Origin: Pseudolysinimonas_A sp041984585 | GTDB lineage: Bacteria; Actinomycetota; Actinomycetes; Actinomycetales; Microbacteriaceae | Reading direction: 5' to 3' | Assembly (NCBI GenBank): GCA_041984585.1 | Contig: JBHIXX010000005.1 | Location: 1 to 64,000 of the forward strand | DNA length: 64,000 bases | In this document: piece after piece, positions 33,097-41,485 of the stretch | How positions within the stretch are numbered: position 1 is the stretch's first letter | Layout: each line of letters starts with the position of its first letter | Program-made: the position numbers and the translations under genes | Notes under the pieces: generated by a model | What the model saw: the letters and a program-made list of their open reading frames with translations, nothing else | What the model was told of the DNA's origin: nothing | The model's database searches: none

Positions 33097-34737
33097 ATGA
33101 CCCACCGCATGGAGGTGCTCGGCGCACGACCCCACGGGGCCGACGGCGAGCGCCACGACCAGATCCTCAGCGCCGAGGCGCTGGGCTTCCTCACCCGCCT
33201 GCACGACGTGTTCGCCGGCCGCCGCCAGGAGCGGCTCGCCGGACGGATGCTGTTCCGCCAGGCGATCGACAACGGGCGCAACCTGCGCTTCCTCGACGAC
33301 ACCCGCGCCATCCGCGAGGAGCCGACCTGGCGCGTCGCCGGTGCCGGGCCGGGCCTCGAGGACCGCCGCGTCGAGATCACCGGACCGACCGATCGCAAGA
33401 TGACGGTCAACGCGATGAACTCGGGCGCGAAGGTGTGGCTCGCCGACCACGAGGATGCGACCAGCCCGACCTGGGAGAACGTGATCGGCGGCCAGGTGAA
33501 CCTGTTCGACGCGATCCGCCGGCAGATCGACTTCACGTCGCCCGAGGGCAAGCGCTACGAGCTGGGCGAGCAGACGCCGACCATCGTCTTCCGTCCGCGT
33601 GGCTGGCACCTCACCGAGAAGCACATCCGCTACACCGACCAGGCCGGCATCACCGGGCCCGCGTCGGGGTCGCTCGTCGACTTCGGGCTCTACGCGTTCC
33701 ACAACGCCACCGAGCTGATCGAGCGGGGGTCGGGGCCGTACTTCTACCTGCCGAAGATCGAGAACATGCTCGAGGCCCGGCTGTGGGACGACGTGTTCAC
33801 CTTCACCGAGAACGCGCTCGGCATCCCGCACGGCACGATCCGGGCGACGGTGCTGATCGAGACGATCACCGCCGCGTTCGAGATGGAGGAGATCCTCTAC
33901 GAGCTGCGCGACCACTGCGCGGGACTCAACGCGGGCCGCTGGGACTACATCTTCAGCATCGTGAAGAACTTCCGCGGCCGCGGGGCGGGCTTCATCCTGC
34001 CCGACCGCGCGCGGATCACGATGACGGTGCCGTTCATGCGGGCCTACACCGAGCTGCTCGTCGCGACCTGCCACAGGCGCGGGGCGCACGCGATCGGCGG
34101 CATGAGCGCCTTCATCCCCAACCGGCGCGATCCGGAGGCGACCGAGCGCGCGCTCGCGGCGGTGTCCGCCGACAAGCGCCGCGAGGCGACCGACGGCTTC
34201 GACGGCTCGTGGGTGGCGCACCCCGACCTGGTGGAGACCTGCCGGGCCGAGTTCGATGCGGTGCTCGGCGATCGGCCCAACCAGGTCGACCGGCAGCGCG
34301 ACGACGTGCAGGTGACGCCCGCCGACCTGCTCGACCTGCGGGTCGACGGCGCGGTGACGGATGCCGGCGTGCGCGCCAACGTGTCGATCGGCCTGCGCTA
34401 CATCGAGTCGTGGCTGCGGGGCGTGGGCGCCGCGGCGATCGACGGCCTGATGGAGGACGCGGCGACCGCCGAGATCAGCCGCTCGCAGCTGTGGCAGTGG
34501 ATCCGCCAGGGCGTGACGACGGCGGAGGGCACCGCGGTGACCCGGGCCCTGGTGGAGGACCTCATCGAGCAGACCCTGGTGGCGGTTCCCCGCGCCGAGG
34601 GGGACCGGTTCGACGAGGCGGCCGACATCATGCGCGAGGTGACGCTCGGCGAGGAGTTCCCGACGTTCCTCACCCTGCCGGCCTACGCGCAGCACCTGGT
34701 CGACGCCGAGCCGACCCCGGAGCGGGTCGCGGCCTGA
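33097..34737 (+). CDS. aceB: Malate synthase A
   Basis: AceB joins glyoxylate and acetyl-CoA to malate, completing the glyoxylate shunt. The 546-residue protein is the isoform A type. It has KVWLADHEDATSPTWENVIG, RGWHLTEKHI, the malate synthase signature RDHCAGLNAGRWDYIFS and GMSAFIPNRRDPEATE. Near the C-terminus SRSQLWQWIRQGV is also conserved. CAGGAGA precedes ATG 33097. Actinobacteria often have only malate synthase G; the A type beside aceA is a useful marker of this lineage. It shares control with aceA, modulated by the hairpin between them. Confidence 0.97.
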   Translation: MTHRMEVLGARPHGADGERHDQILSAEALGFLTRLHDVFAGRRQERLAGRMLFRQAIDNGRNLRFLDDTRAIREEPTWRVAGAGPGLEDRRVEITGPTDRKMTVNAMNSGAKVWLADHEDATSPTWENVIGGQVNLFDAIRRQIDFTSPEGKRYELGEQTPTIVFRPRGWHLTEKHIRYTDQAGITGPASGSLVDFGLYAFHNATELIERGSGPYFYLPKIENMLEARLWDDVFTFTENALGIPHGTIRATVLIETITAAFEMEEILYELRDHCAGLNAGRWDYIFSIVKNFRGRGAGFILPDRARITMTVPFMRAYTELLVATCHRRGAHAIGGMSAFIPNRRDPEATERALAAVSADKRREATDGFDGSWVAHPDLVETCRAEFDAVLGDRPNQVDRQRDDVQVTPADLLDLRVDGAVTDAGVRANVSIGLRYIESWLRGVGAAAIDGLMEDAATAEISRSQLWQWIRQGVTTAEGTAVTRALVEDLIEQTLVAVPRAEGDRFDEAADIMREVTLGEEFPTFLTLPAYAQHLVDAEPTPERVAA

Positions 34738-34744
34738 CCGGCAC

Positions 34745-34784
34745 GACGGGGGCGGGCGCCCGATGGGGTGCGCCCGCCCCCGTC
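34745..34784. terminator. Terminator between aceB and the Lrp-type gene (convergent)
   Basis: GACGGGGGCGGGCGC (34745–34759) pairs with GCGCCCGCCCCCGTC (34770–34784). It lies between the ends of two convergent genes and may serve both. Confidence 0.75.
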
Positions 34785-34791
34785 GTCGTGC

Positions 34792-35229
34792 TCAGTCGAC
34801 GGGACGGTGGATGAGGTGCGACAGCACGATCGCCGAGCGCGTGTGGTCGACCGACGGGGCGATGCGCACCCGCTCCAGCGCGTCCTCGAGCGACGGGATG
34901 TCGCGGGAGCGCATGAACACCACGGCGTCGGCGTCGCCGGTGACGGTCGACGCGTCGACCACCTCGGGCACCGACGACAGGATGCGCTTGAGGTCGTCGG
35001 GCGATACCGTGCCGCGGCAGAACAGCTCCACGTAGGCCTCGGTCGACATCCCGTCGACGGCCGGATCGACCTGCACCGTGAACGCGCGGATGACCCCGTC
35101 GGCGACGAGTCGGTCGACGCGGCGCTTCACGGCCGACGCCGAGAGCCCGACGCGCTCGCCGATGTCGCCGTATCCGGCGCGCGAGTTCTGGCGCAGCAGG
35201 TCGATGATCCCGTAGTCGATCGTGTCCAT
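34792..35229 (-). CDS. Lrp/AsnC-family regulator
   Basis: The 145-residue protein has an N-terminal helix-turn-helix (MDTIDYGIIDLLRQNSRAGY, then GERVGLSASAVKRRVDRLVA) and a C-terminal RAM domain (VPEVVDASTVTGDADAVVFM) that senses amino acids. It is divergent from the DDAH-like and ornithine aminotransferase genes, so arginine or ornithine is a sensible guess for the effector. TAGACT lies 6 nt before ATG 35229, indicating a leaderless message. Confidence 0.9.
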   Translation of the reverse strand: MDTIDYGIIDLLRQNSRAGYGDIGERVGLSASAVKRRVDRLVADGVIRAFTVQVDPAVDGMSTEAYVELFCRGTVSPDDLKRILSSVPEVVDASTVTGDADAVVFMRSRDIPSLEDALERVRIAPSVDHTRSAIVLSHLIHRPVD

Positions 35230-35333
35230 CGGGTCAGTCTACGCAGAACCGTTGCGCCGAAAGGCGGTACTGCGCTCGCGACGTGCGTCGAGGTCATGGA
35301 ATCGCCGGATGCGTGCGTGGCAGGCTGGGTGCC
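35230..35333. promoter_or_regulatory. Divergent promoter region of the Lrp-type gene and the arginine pair
   Basis: The minus-strand TAGACT (35241–35236) serves the regulator and the plus-strand CAGGCT (35321–35326) serves the DDAH-like gene. In between, 35242–35274 holds nested inverted repeats (CGCAG and CTGCG outside, CGCC and GGCG inside a GAAA centre), a candidate site for the Lrp-type protein. Confidence 0.45.
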
Positions 35334-36188
35334 ATGACGGATTCCGCCACTCTCCCCCGCGCCGACGGGGTCGAGCGCGTCGCCACCCGCCGCGCGGTGC
35401 TGATGTGCCGCCCCGAGCACTTCACGGTCTCGTACCGGATCAACCCGTGGATGCACCCCGACCAGCCCACCGACACCGGCCGGGCGCTCGCCCAGTGGGA
35501 GCAGCTGCACCGGGCCTACGTCGACCTCGGCTTCGACGTGCAGCTGATCGACCCGATTCCCGGCCTGCCCGACATGGTCTACGCCGCGAACGGCGGCTTC
35601 ACCGTCGACGGGATCGCCTACGGCGCCAAGTTCCAGTTCCCGGAGCGGGCGCCCGAGGGGCCCGCGTACCTCGACTGGTTCCGGGCCGCCGGGTTCGACG
35701 CGCGCGAGGCGCGGCACGTCAACGAGGGCGAGGGCGACTTCCTGCTCGTCGGCGAGCGCATCCTCGCCGGATGGGGCTTCCGCTCCGACCCGGCCAGCCA
35801 CGCCGAGCTCGCGGGCATCACCGGGCGCGAGGTCGTCTCGCTGCGGCTCGTCGACCCCGAGTTCTACCACCTCGACACCGCGCTCGCGGTGCTCGACGAC
35901 GCGGGCGGCCCGGCGAGCGTCGCCTACCTGCCGTCGGCGTTCGACGACGCGTCGCGGGCGACCCTCGAGCGGCTCTACCCCGACGCGGTGCACGTCGACG
36001 CGACGGATGCCGCGGTGCTCGGGCTGAACAGCTTCTCCGACGGCCGGCACGTCGTGATCGCCGCGCGCGCGGTCGGCTTCGAACGCTCGCTGCGCGACCG
36101 CGGCTACGACCCGATCGGGGTCGACCTCTCCGAGCTGCTGCTCGGCGGCGGCGGTGTGAACTGCTGCACGCTGGAGCTGCGGAGGTGA
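35334..36188 (+). CDS. Guanidine-modifying enzyme of the DDAH / arginine dihydrolase group
   Basis: The 284-residue protein belongs to the arginine-modifying pentein fold. It has CRPEHFTVSYRINPWM, DMVYAANGGFTVDG, NEGEGDFLLVGERILAGWGF and the catalytic cysteine near the end in GGGVNCCTLELRR. Close relatives are called dimethylarginine dimethylaminohydrolase, but some pentein enzymes of this kind turn arginine into citrulline or into ornithine with ammonia. Because ornithine aminotransferase follows directly and an Lrp-type regulator is divergent, a catabolic role on arginine is more likely here than on methylarginine. ATG 35334 is set by CAGGCT 7 nt upstream. Confidence 0.8.
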   Translation: MTDSATLPRADGVERVATRRAVLMCRPEHFTVSYRINPWMHPDQPTDTGRALAQWEQLHRAYVDLGFDVQLIDPIPGLPDMVYAANGGFTVDGIAYGAKFQFPERAPEGPAYLDWFRAAGFDAREARHVNEGEGDFLLVGERILAGWGFRSDPASHAELAGITGREVVSLRLVDPEFYHLDTALAVLDDAGGPASVAYLPSAFDDASRATLERLYPDAVHVDATDAAVLGLNSFSDGRHVVIAARAVGFERSLRDRGYDPIGVDLSELLLGGGGVNCCTLELRR

Positions 36189-36193
36189 CCGCG

Positions 36194-37435
36194 GTGAGCA
36201 CGGAGACCACCGGATCGCGGGTCGGCGAGCGCACCGCCGTAGCGATCGCCCAGGCCGAGCGCTACGGCGCCCACAACTACCACCCGCTGCCGGTCGTCGT
36301 GGCCGACGCCGACGGGACGTGGGTGACGGATGTGGAGGGCCGTCGCTACCTCGACTTCCTCGCCGCCTACTCCGCCGTCAACTTCGGGCACCGGCATCCG
36401 GGCCTCGTGGCGGCGGCGCGGGCGCAGCTCGACCGCGTCACGCTGACCAGCCGCGCCTTCCACGCCGCCGAGCTCGGTCCGTTCCTCGAGGCGCTCGCCG
36501 GGCTGCTCGGCGCCGAGATGGTGCTGCCGATGAACACCGGCGCCGAGGCGGTCGAGTCGGGGATCAAGATCGCGCGCGCCTGGGGCTACCGGGTGAAGGG
36601 CGTGCCCGACGGGCGCGCCGAGATCGTGGTCGCCGAGAACAACTTCCACGGCCGCACCACCACGATCGTCGGCTTCTCGTCCGACCCCGACGCCCGCGAC
36701 GGCTTCGGACCGTTCACCCCCGGCTTCGTCACCGTTCCGTACGGCGACGCCGAGGCGCTCGCCGCCGCGATCACCCCGAACACGGTCGCCGTGCTGCTCG
36801 AGCCGATCCAGGGCGAGGCCGGCGTGATCGTGCCGCCGGCCGGCTACCTGGCCGCGGTGCGCCGGGTCACCCGAGAGCGGAACGTGCTCTTCATCGCCGA
36901 CGAGATCCAGTCGGGACTCGGCCGCACCGGCGCGACCGTGCAGTGCGCGAACGAGGGCGTCGAGCCCGACCTCTACCTGCTCGGCAAGGCGCTCGGCGGC
37001 GGGATCGTGCCGGTCAGCGCCGTCGTCGGCCGCCGCGACGTCATCGGCGTCATCGAGGCGGGCCAGCACGGCTCGACCTTCGGCGGCAACCCGCTCGCGG
37101 CGGCCGTCGGGCACGCCGTCGTCGACCTGCTCGCCACCGACGAGTTCCAGGCCCGGGCCCGCGAGACGGGTGCACACCTGCACGCCCGGCTCGCGGGTCT
37201 GGTCGGCCGCGGCGTCGTCGCCGTACGCGGCGTCGGCCTGTGGGCGGGGGTCGACATCGACCCGGCGCTCGGCAGCGGTCGCCGGGTGTGCGAGCTGCTC
37301 GCCGAGCGCGGGGTGCTCGCCAAGGACACGCACGGCAGCACCATCCGCCTCGCTCCGCCGCTGGTCGTCACCCGCGACGAGATCGACCTCGCCGCCGACG
37401 CGCTCGCGGCCGTGCTCGACGACCTGCGCGGCTGA
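36194..37435 (+). CDS. rocD: Ornithine aminotransferase
   Basis: This PLP enzyme moves the delta-amino group of ornithine to 2-oxoglutarate, giving glutamate semialdehyde/P5C. The 413-residue protein has YGAHNYHPLPVVVADADGTW, the early motif NTGAEAVESGIKIAR, LFIADEIQSGLGRTG, and the PLP lysine in LLGKALGGGIVPVS, followed by QHGSTFGGNPLAAAV. These are the features of RocD/OAT. GTG 36194 has GGAGG eight bases upstream; GTG 36185 overlaps the previous stop and is the alternative. The product would be oxidised by PutA encoded 6 kb upstream. Confidence 0.92.
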   Translation: MSTETTGSRVGERTAVAIAQAERYGAHNYHPLPVVVADADGTWVTDVEGRRYLDFLAAYSAVNFGHRHPGLVAAARAQLDRVTLTSRAFHAAELGPFLEALAGLLGAEMVLPMNTGAEAVESGIKIARAWGYRVKGVPDGRAEIVVAENNFHGRTTTIVGFSSDPDARDGFGPFTPGFVTVPYGDAEALAAAITPNTVAVLLEPIQGEAGVIVPPAGYLAAVRRVTRERNVLFIADEIQSGLGRTGATVQCANEGVEPDLYLLGKALGGGIVPVSAVVGRRDVIGVIEAGQHGSTFGGNPLAAAVGHAVVDLLATDEFQARARETGAHLHARLAGLVGRGVVAVRGVGLWAGVDIDPALGSGRRVCELLAERGVLAKDTHGSTIRLAPPLVVTRDEIDLAADALAAVLDDLRG

Positions 37436-37442
37436 CCCCGGG

Positions 37443-37937
37443 TCAGAACACGAAGCGCGTCGCGTCGGTCGGGAAGGCCGTCCAGGCGAGCACCGTCGTC
37501 GGCACGAGCATCCGCAGGCCGCCTCCGTCGGGGCCGCTCCAGGCATCCGGCCCCGGGGAGTAGCCGGCGTCGTGGTACTTGCCGAACGCCGCGGCGAGGC
37601 GGGCGCCCAGGTCGTCGGGCTCTGCGCGGGTGGCGAGGCTGCGACCCTCGACGATCACCGCCCGCGCGCCGTCTTCGAGCGTCAGCGTGCACGCGGGGTT
37701 GCCCTCGGCGTTGCGGGCGTGGCGGGTGGTCGCGGCGCCGTCGTAGTAGAACCGGTCGTCGAGCCAGACGCCCCAGCGCGGCACGACGTGCGGCCGCCCG
37801 TCGGGCCGCACGGTCGCCAGCCAGTAGTGGGCGGAGTCGACCAGGCGCCGCTCGACGTCGGTCCAGTGGAGCATGCCCTCGTCGGTCTCGGGCAGGCCGT
37901 AGCCGTCGGGCATCCGGGGGCGTTCTCGTCGCGGCAC
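37443..37937 (-). CDS. Pyridoxamine 5'-phosphate oxidase family flavoprotein
   Basis: The 164-residue protein shows the split-barrel flavin-binding pattern: WTDVERRLVDSAHYWLATVR, then PDGRPHVVPRWGVWLDDRFY and an RHARNAEGNPACTLTLEDG segment. In actinobacteria such proteins bind FMN or F420 and act as small oxidoreductases or cofactor-binding stress proteins. The specific substrate is unknown. TAGCGT lies 6 nt before GTG 37937. It ends seven bases from the end of rocD, which is convergent, and is divergent from the acyl-CoA dehydrogenase-like gene, whose promoter also carries TAGCGT. Confidence 0.8.
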   Translation of the reverse strand: MPRRERPRMPDGYGLPETDEGMLHWTDVERRLVDSAHYWLATVRPDGRPHVVPRWGVWLDDRFYYDGAATTRHARNAEGNPACTLTLEDGARAVIVEGRSLATRAEPDDLGARLAAAFGKYHDAGYSPGPDAWSGPDGGGLRMLVPTTVLAWTAFPTDATRFVF

Positions 37938-37989
37938 GTCGCGACGCTAGCCCCGCCCTCCGACATCGGTCCGGCGTAGCGTGGGAGCG
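37937..37989. promoter_or_regulatory. Divergent twin TAGCGT leaderless promoters
   Basis: On the minus strand TAGCGT (37949–37944) stands 6 nt before GTG 37937. On the plus strand the same hexamer (37977–37982) stands 6 nt before GTG 37989. The two divergent genes therefore have identical -10 boxes and spacing. Confidence 0.55.
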
Positions 37990-39134
37990 TGACCGCGCCC
38001 GCCACCGAGTCCGTGCTGACCGACGACCTGCTGGAGCGCATCCGCTCCCGCGCCGCCGCATCCGACCGGGACAACACGTTCTTCGACGAGGATCTCGCCG
38101 AGCTACGCGCCGCCGGCTACCTGCGGCCGCGGAGCCTGCTCGCGACCGCGCGCGACCAGCGCCGCCTCGCCGCCGCCGCGCCCGCGACCGCGCTCGGCAT
38201 CAACATGCACCTCGTGGTGGTCGGCATCGCGCGCGTGCTGCACGACCGCGGCGACGCCTCGCTCGACTGGATCCTGGCGGATGCCGAGGCCGGCGAGCTG
38301 TTCGCGTTCGGCAACAGCGAGGCGGGCAACGACCTCGTGATGTGGGACTCGCTGACCGCCGTCGAGTCGGTCGACGGGGGCTTCGCGTTCACCGGCACCA
38401 AGATCTTCACCTCGCTCGCCCCGGCGTGGACGCGCCTCGCCGTCTTCGGCAAGCAGCAGGACGGTCCCGACGGTCCGCGGCTCGTGCACGGCGTCATCGC
38501 GCGCGACACCCCCGGCTCCGCGGTGCCCGGTCTCGCCACGATCGAGGACTGGGACACCCTCGGCATGCGCGCCACCCAGAGCCACACGACGCGGCTCGAC
38601 GGGGTGGTCGTGCCCGACGGGCGCATCACGCGGATGCTGCCGGTCGGCCCCAACGCCGATCCGTACGTCTTCGGGCTGTTCGCGAACTTCCTGCTGCTGA
38701 TCGGCTCCGTCTACGCGGGCATCGCGGACCGCGCGCTGGAGCTCGCGGTGGAGGCGGCGCACCGGCGCACGAGCCTCAAGAACGGCGGCGCCGCCTACGC
38801 GCAGGACCCCGACATCCGGTGGCGGGTGGCGGATGCCGCGCTCGCCCTCGACGCGCTGCGTCCCGAGATCGAGGGGCTGGCCGCCGACGTCGACGCGCTC
38901 GGCGACCACGGCGCCGACTGGTTCCGCTTCCTCACCGGCGCGAAGCACCGCGCCACAGAGACGGCCCGCACGGTGGTTGACCACGCCGCGCGCGTGGCCG
39001 GCGGGGGCGGCTACCGGTCGGCGAGCGAGCTGAGCCGGCTGCAGCGCGACGTGCTCGCCGGCGTCTTCCACCCGTCCGACACCGAATCGGTGCACGCGAC
39101 GGTGGCCGCCAACCTGCTCGGTCCGCTCGGCTGA
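37989..39134 (+). CDS. Acyl-CoA dehydrogenase family protein
   Basis: The 381-residue flavoprotein follows the acyl-CoA dehydrogenase plan. It has an N-terminal helical domain (DLLERIRSRAAASDRDNTFF), a middle beta domain (FAFTGTKIFTSLAPAWTRLA and DWDTLGMRATQSHTTRLDGV), and a C-terminal helical domain (ATETARTVVDHAARVAGGGG, ending in the DTESVHATVAANLLG segment). The C-terminal catalytic base is not obvious, so it may be a hydroxylase- or DszC-like member acting on a non-CoA substrate. No beta-oxidation genes are adjacent. Confidence 0.82.
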   Translation: MTAPATESVLTDDLLERIRSRAAASDRDNTFFDEDLAELRAAGYLRPRSLLATARDQRRLAAAAPATALGINMHLVVVGIARVLHDRGDASLDWILADAEAGELFAFGNSEAGNDLVMWDSLTAVESVDGGFAFTGTKIFTSLAPAWTRLAVFGKQQDGPDGPRLVHGVIARDTPGSAVPGLATIEDWDTLGMRATQSHTTRLDGVVVPDGRITRMLPVGPNADPYVFGLFANFLLLIGSVYAGIADRALELAVEAAHRRTSLKNGGAAYAQDPDIRWRVADAALALDALRPEIEGLAADVDALGDHGADWFRFLTGAKHRATETARTVVDHAARVAGGGGYRSASELSRLQRDVLAGVFHPSDTESVHATVAANLLGPLG

Positions 39135-39192
39135 CCGCGCCCCCGGCTGTCGCGGATCGCGGATGCGCCGCGGACCGGCGCGGCGCGACCGC

Positions 39193-39606
39193 TCAGCGCG
39201 GGGTGAGACGCAGGATCGGCATCCGTCGCCCGGCGCGCTCGGCGTAGCGCGGGAACGCGGACGACTTCGCCACGAACTTGGCGAACTCGGCTTCGTAGTC
39301 GGCGTCGCCCACCTCGTCGACGTGCACGGGCACGGTGCGCACCCCGCCCTCCGCGGGGACCTCGATCTCGACATCCGGATGCGCGAGCAGGTTGTGGTAC
39401 CAGTCCGGGTGGGTCGGCGCGCCGCCCTTCGAGGCGATGATCATCCAGCCGCCCGGCTCGGTGACGGCGAGCAGCGGCACGATCCGCTCGATGCCGGTGC
39501 GCGCGCCGCGGTGGTGCACGAGGATCAGCGACCCGCCGAAGCCCTTCGAGTCGACGCGACCGCCGCTGCTGCGGAACTCGTCGATGACGTCGTCATTCCA
39601 GCCCAT
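39193..39606 (-). CDS. Deazaflavin (F420)-dependent nitroreductase family protein
   Basis: The 137-residue protein matches the Ddn-type family: VIDEFRSSGGRVDSKGFGGS, then LLAVTEPGGWMIIASKGGAP and THPDWYHNLLAHPDVEIEVP, a stretch that is highly conserved. Members use coenzyme F420 to reduce quinones or nitro compounds at the membrane or in the cytoplasm. ATG 39606 has CAGAAT six bases upstream on the minus strand. It is convergent with the acyl-CoA dehydrogenase-like gene and divergent from the GTPase pair. The natural substrate is unknown. Confidence 0.88.
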   Translation of the reverse strand: MGWNDDVIDEFRSSGGRVDSKGFGGSLILVHHRGARTGIERIVPLLAVTEPGGWMIIASKGGAPTHPDWYHNLLAHPDVEIEVPAEGGVRTVPVHVDEVGDADYEAEFAKFVAKSSAFPRYAERAGRRMPILRLTPR

Positions 39607-39730
39607 CCCCCGATTCTGTCGGGCCCCGCGGCGCTGCGCCGGGTGCCCGAGCGAGGAGAGCCCGTGACACCGGGGCGCGCGAGCGGTCGGCCCGGTCGCG
39701 GATCGCGGATCCGCCCGGCAAGCTGGGCGG

Positions 39731-41485
39731 GTGAGCGACGCCCGACCTCCCGCCATCGTGGCGCTCGAGCGACTCCGCGCGTCGCTCGCCGATCCGGGTC
39801 TCGAGCTCCCGCTCGACGGGGCGGCCGAGCGCCGCGCCGAGGCGTCGGCGGCCGTGCGCCAGATCGACGACTACATCCGTCCGCGCCTGGTCGACCTCGA
39901 CGCCCCGCTGCTCGCCGTCGTCGGCGGCTCGACCGGGTCGGGCAAGTCGACCATCGTCAACGCCTTGATCGGCGTGCCGACCACCCGTGTCGGCGTGATC
40001 CGGCCGACCACCCGGCAACCGATCCTCGTGCACGCGCCGGTCGACGCGGGGTGGTTCGCGTCCGACCGCATCCTGCCCGGGCTGGCCCGCACCCGCGGCA
40101 CGCTCAGCCCGCCGGGGACCCCGTCGGCGCAGGCGGGCGACGCCCCGGCCGCGTCGCGCATCTCGGAGCTCATGGTGCTCGGCCACGAGCGGATGCCCGA
40201 GTCGCTCGCGCTCATCGACGCGCCCGACATCGATTCGGTGGCGGACGAGAACCGCGCGCTCGCGGCCCAGCTGCTCGCCGCCGCCGACCTCTGGCTGTTC
40301 GTCACGACGGCGAACCGCTACGCCGACGCGGTGCCGTGGCGGATGCTCGACGACGCGGCGGCCCGCTCGGTGACCGTGGGCGTCGTGCTCAACCGGGTGC
40401 CGCCGGGCGCCGTCGACGACGTGCTGCCCGACCTGCGGGCCATGCTCGCGGCGCGCGGACTCGACGACGCTCCCGTGTTCGCGATCGAGGAGCAGCAGCT
40501 CGACGACCTCGGGATGCTGCCCGACGCCGCCGTCGCGGAGACCCGCGACTGGCTCACCGGGATCGCCGGCGACCGCGTGGTGCGGGCCCGGATCGCGGCG
40601 CGCACGCTCGGCGGGACCATCGCCGACCTCGACCGCCGCGTGGGCGACATCGCCGCGGCCCGGCAGGACCAGCTCGACTGGCTGGCCGGCGTCGAGCGGA
40701 TGGCGGAGGCCGAGTATCGGGCGGCCGCCGAAGCGGTCGACGAGGCCACCCGCGACGGCGCGCTGCTGCGCGGCGAGGTACTGGCGCGGTGGCAGGACTT
40801 CGTCGGAACCTCCGACGTGTTCCGCACCATCGAGTCGTGGTTCTCGCGCACCCGGGACAGCGTCGCGGCCTGGTTCCGCGGGCGGCCGAGTCCCGTCGTC
40901 GCGGTGGAGACCGAGATCGAGAGCGGGCTGCACGCCGTCGTGGTCGACCAGGGCGGGCGGGCCGCATCCGCCGTCTGGGAGCGGCTGCAGGGCGGCGCCC
41001 CCGGCCGTCGGGTGGCGGAGTCCGATCCGACCCTCAGCGCCGCGTCGCCCGACTTCGCGGCAGCGGCCGCGGCGATGATCCGCGACTGGCAGGGGTCGCT
41101 GCTGAAGCTCGTGCAGGACAACGCCGGGAGCAAGCGGGTGCGCGCCCGGGTGCTCTCCCTGGGGCTCAACGCGGTGACGGTCGCGCTGATGATCGTCGTG
41201 TTCGCGTCGACCGGCGGGCTGACCGGCGGCGAACTGCTGATCGCGGGCGGCTCGGCGGTGGTCGGCCAGAAGCTGCTCGAGACGATCTTCGGCGAGGACG
41301 CCGTGCGGCGGCTCGCGGCGGAGGCGCGCAGCGACCTGCAGGGCAAGGTGACCGAGCTGTTCGACGCCGAGCGGGAGCGGGTGGCGGCGGCCCTCGCGCC
41401 CTACCGGTTCGGCTCGTCACCCGAGTCGCTGCGCCGTGAGTCGCAGGCGCTCGCCGCCGACGTCGCCCGGGTGGCGGAGTCGTGA
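39731..41485 (+). CDS. Dynamin-like membrane GTPase, first of a tandem pair
   Basis: The 584-residue protein has a GTPase domain near the N-terminus. Its P-loop is GGSTGSGKST with Lys72, there is a G2-like Thr in RPTTRQP, a G3-like LIDAPDIDSV and a G4-like LNRVP. Long helical regions follow, then a hydrophobic segment at about residues 478–510 (ALMIVVFASTGGLTGGELLI) and a final helical tail. This is the layout of bacterial dynamin-like proteins, such as actinobacterial DynA/DynB or IniA-type GTPases, that remodel membranes. The GTG start of the next GTPase gene overlaps its stop by four bases, so they are made together and may form a complex. Confidence 0.75.
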   Translation: MSDARPPAIVALERLRASLADPGLELPLDGAAERRAEASAAVRQIDDYIRPRLVDLDAPLLAVVGGSTGSGKSTIVNALIGVPTTRVGVIRPTTRQPILVHAPVDAGWFASDRILPGLARTRGTLSPPGTPSAQAGDAPAASRISELMVLGHERMPESLALIDAPDIDSVADENRALAAQLLAAADLWLFVTTANRYADAVPWRMLDDAAARSVTVGVVLNRVPPGAVDDVLPDLRAMLAARGLDDAPVFAIEEQQLDDLGMLPDAAVAETRDWLTGIAGDRVVRARIAARTLGGTIADLDRRVGDIAAARQDQLDWLAGVERMAEAEYRAAAEAVDEATRDGALLRGEVLARWQDFVGTSDVFRTIESWFSRTRDSVAAWFRGRPSPVVAVETEIESGLHAVVVDQGGRAASAVWERLQGGAPGRRVAESDPTLSAASPDFAAAAAAMIRDWQGSLLKLVQDNAGSKRVRARVLSLGLNAVTVALMIVVFASTGGLTGGELLIAGGSAVVGQKLLETIFGEDAVRRLAAEARSDLQGKVTELFDAERERVAAALAPYRFGSSPESLRRESQALAADVARVAES

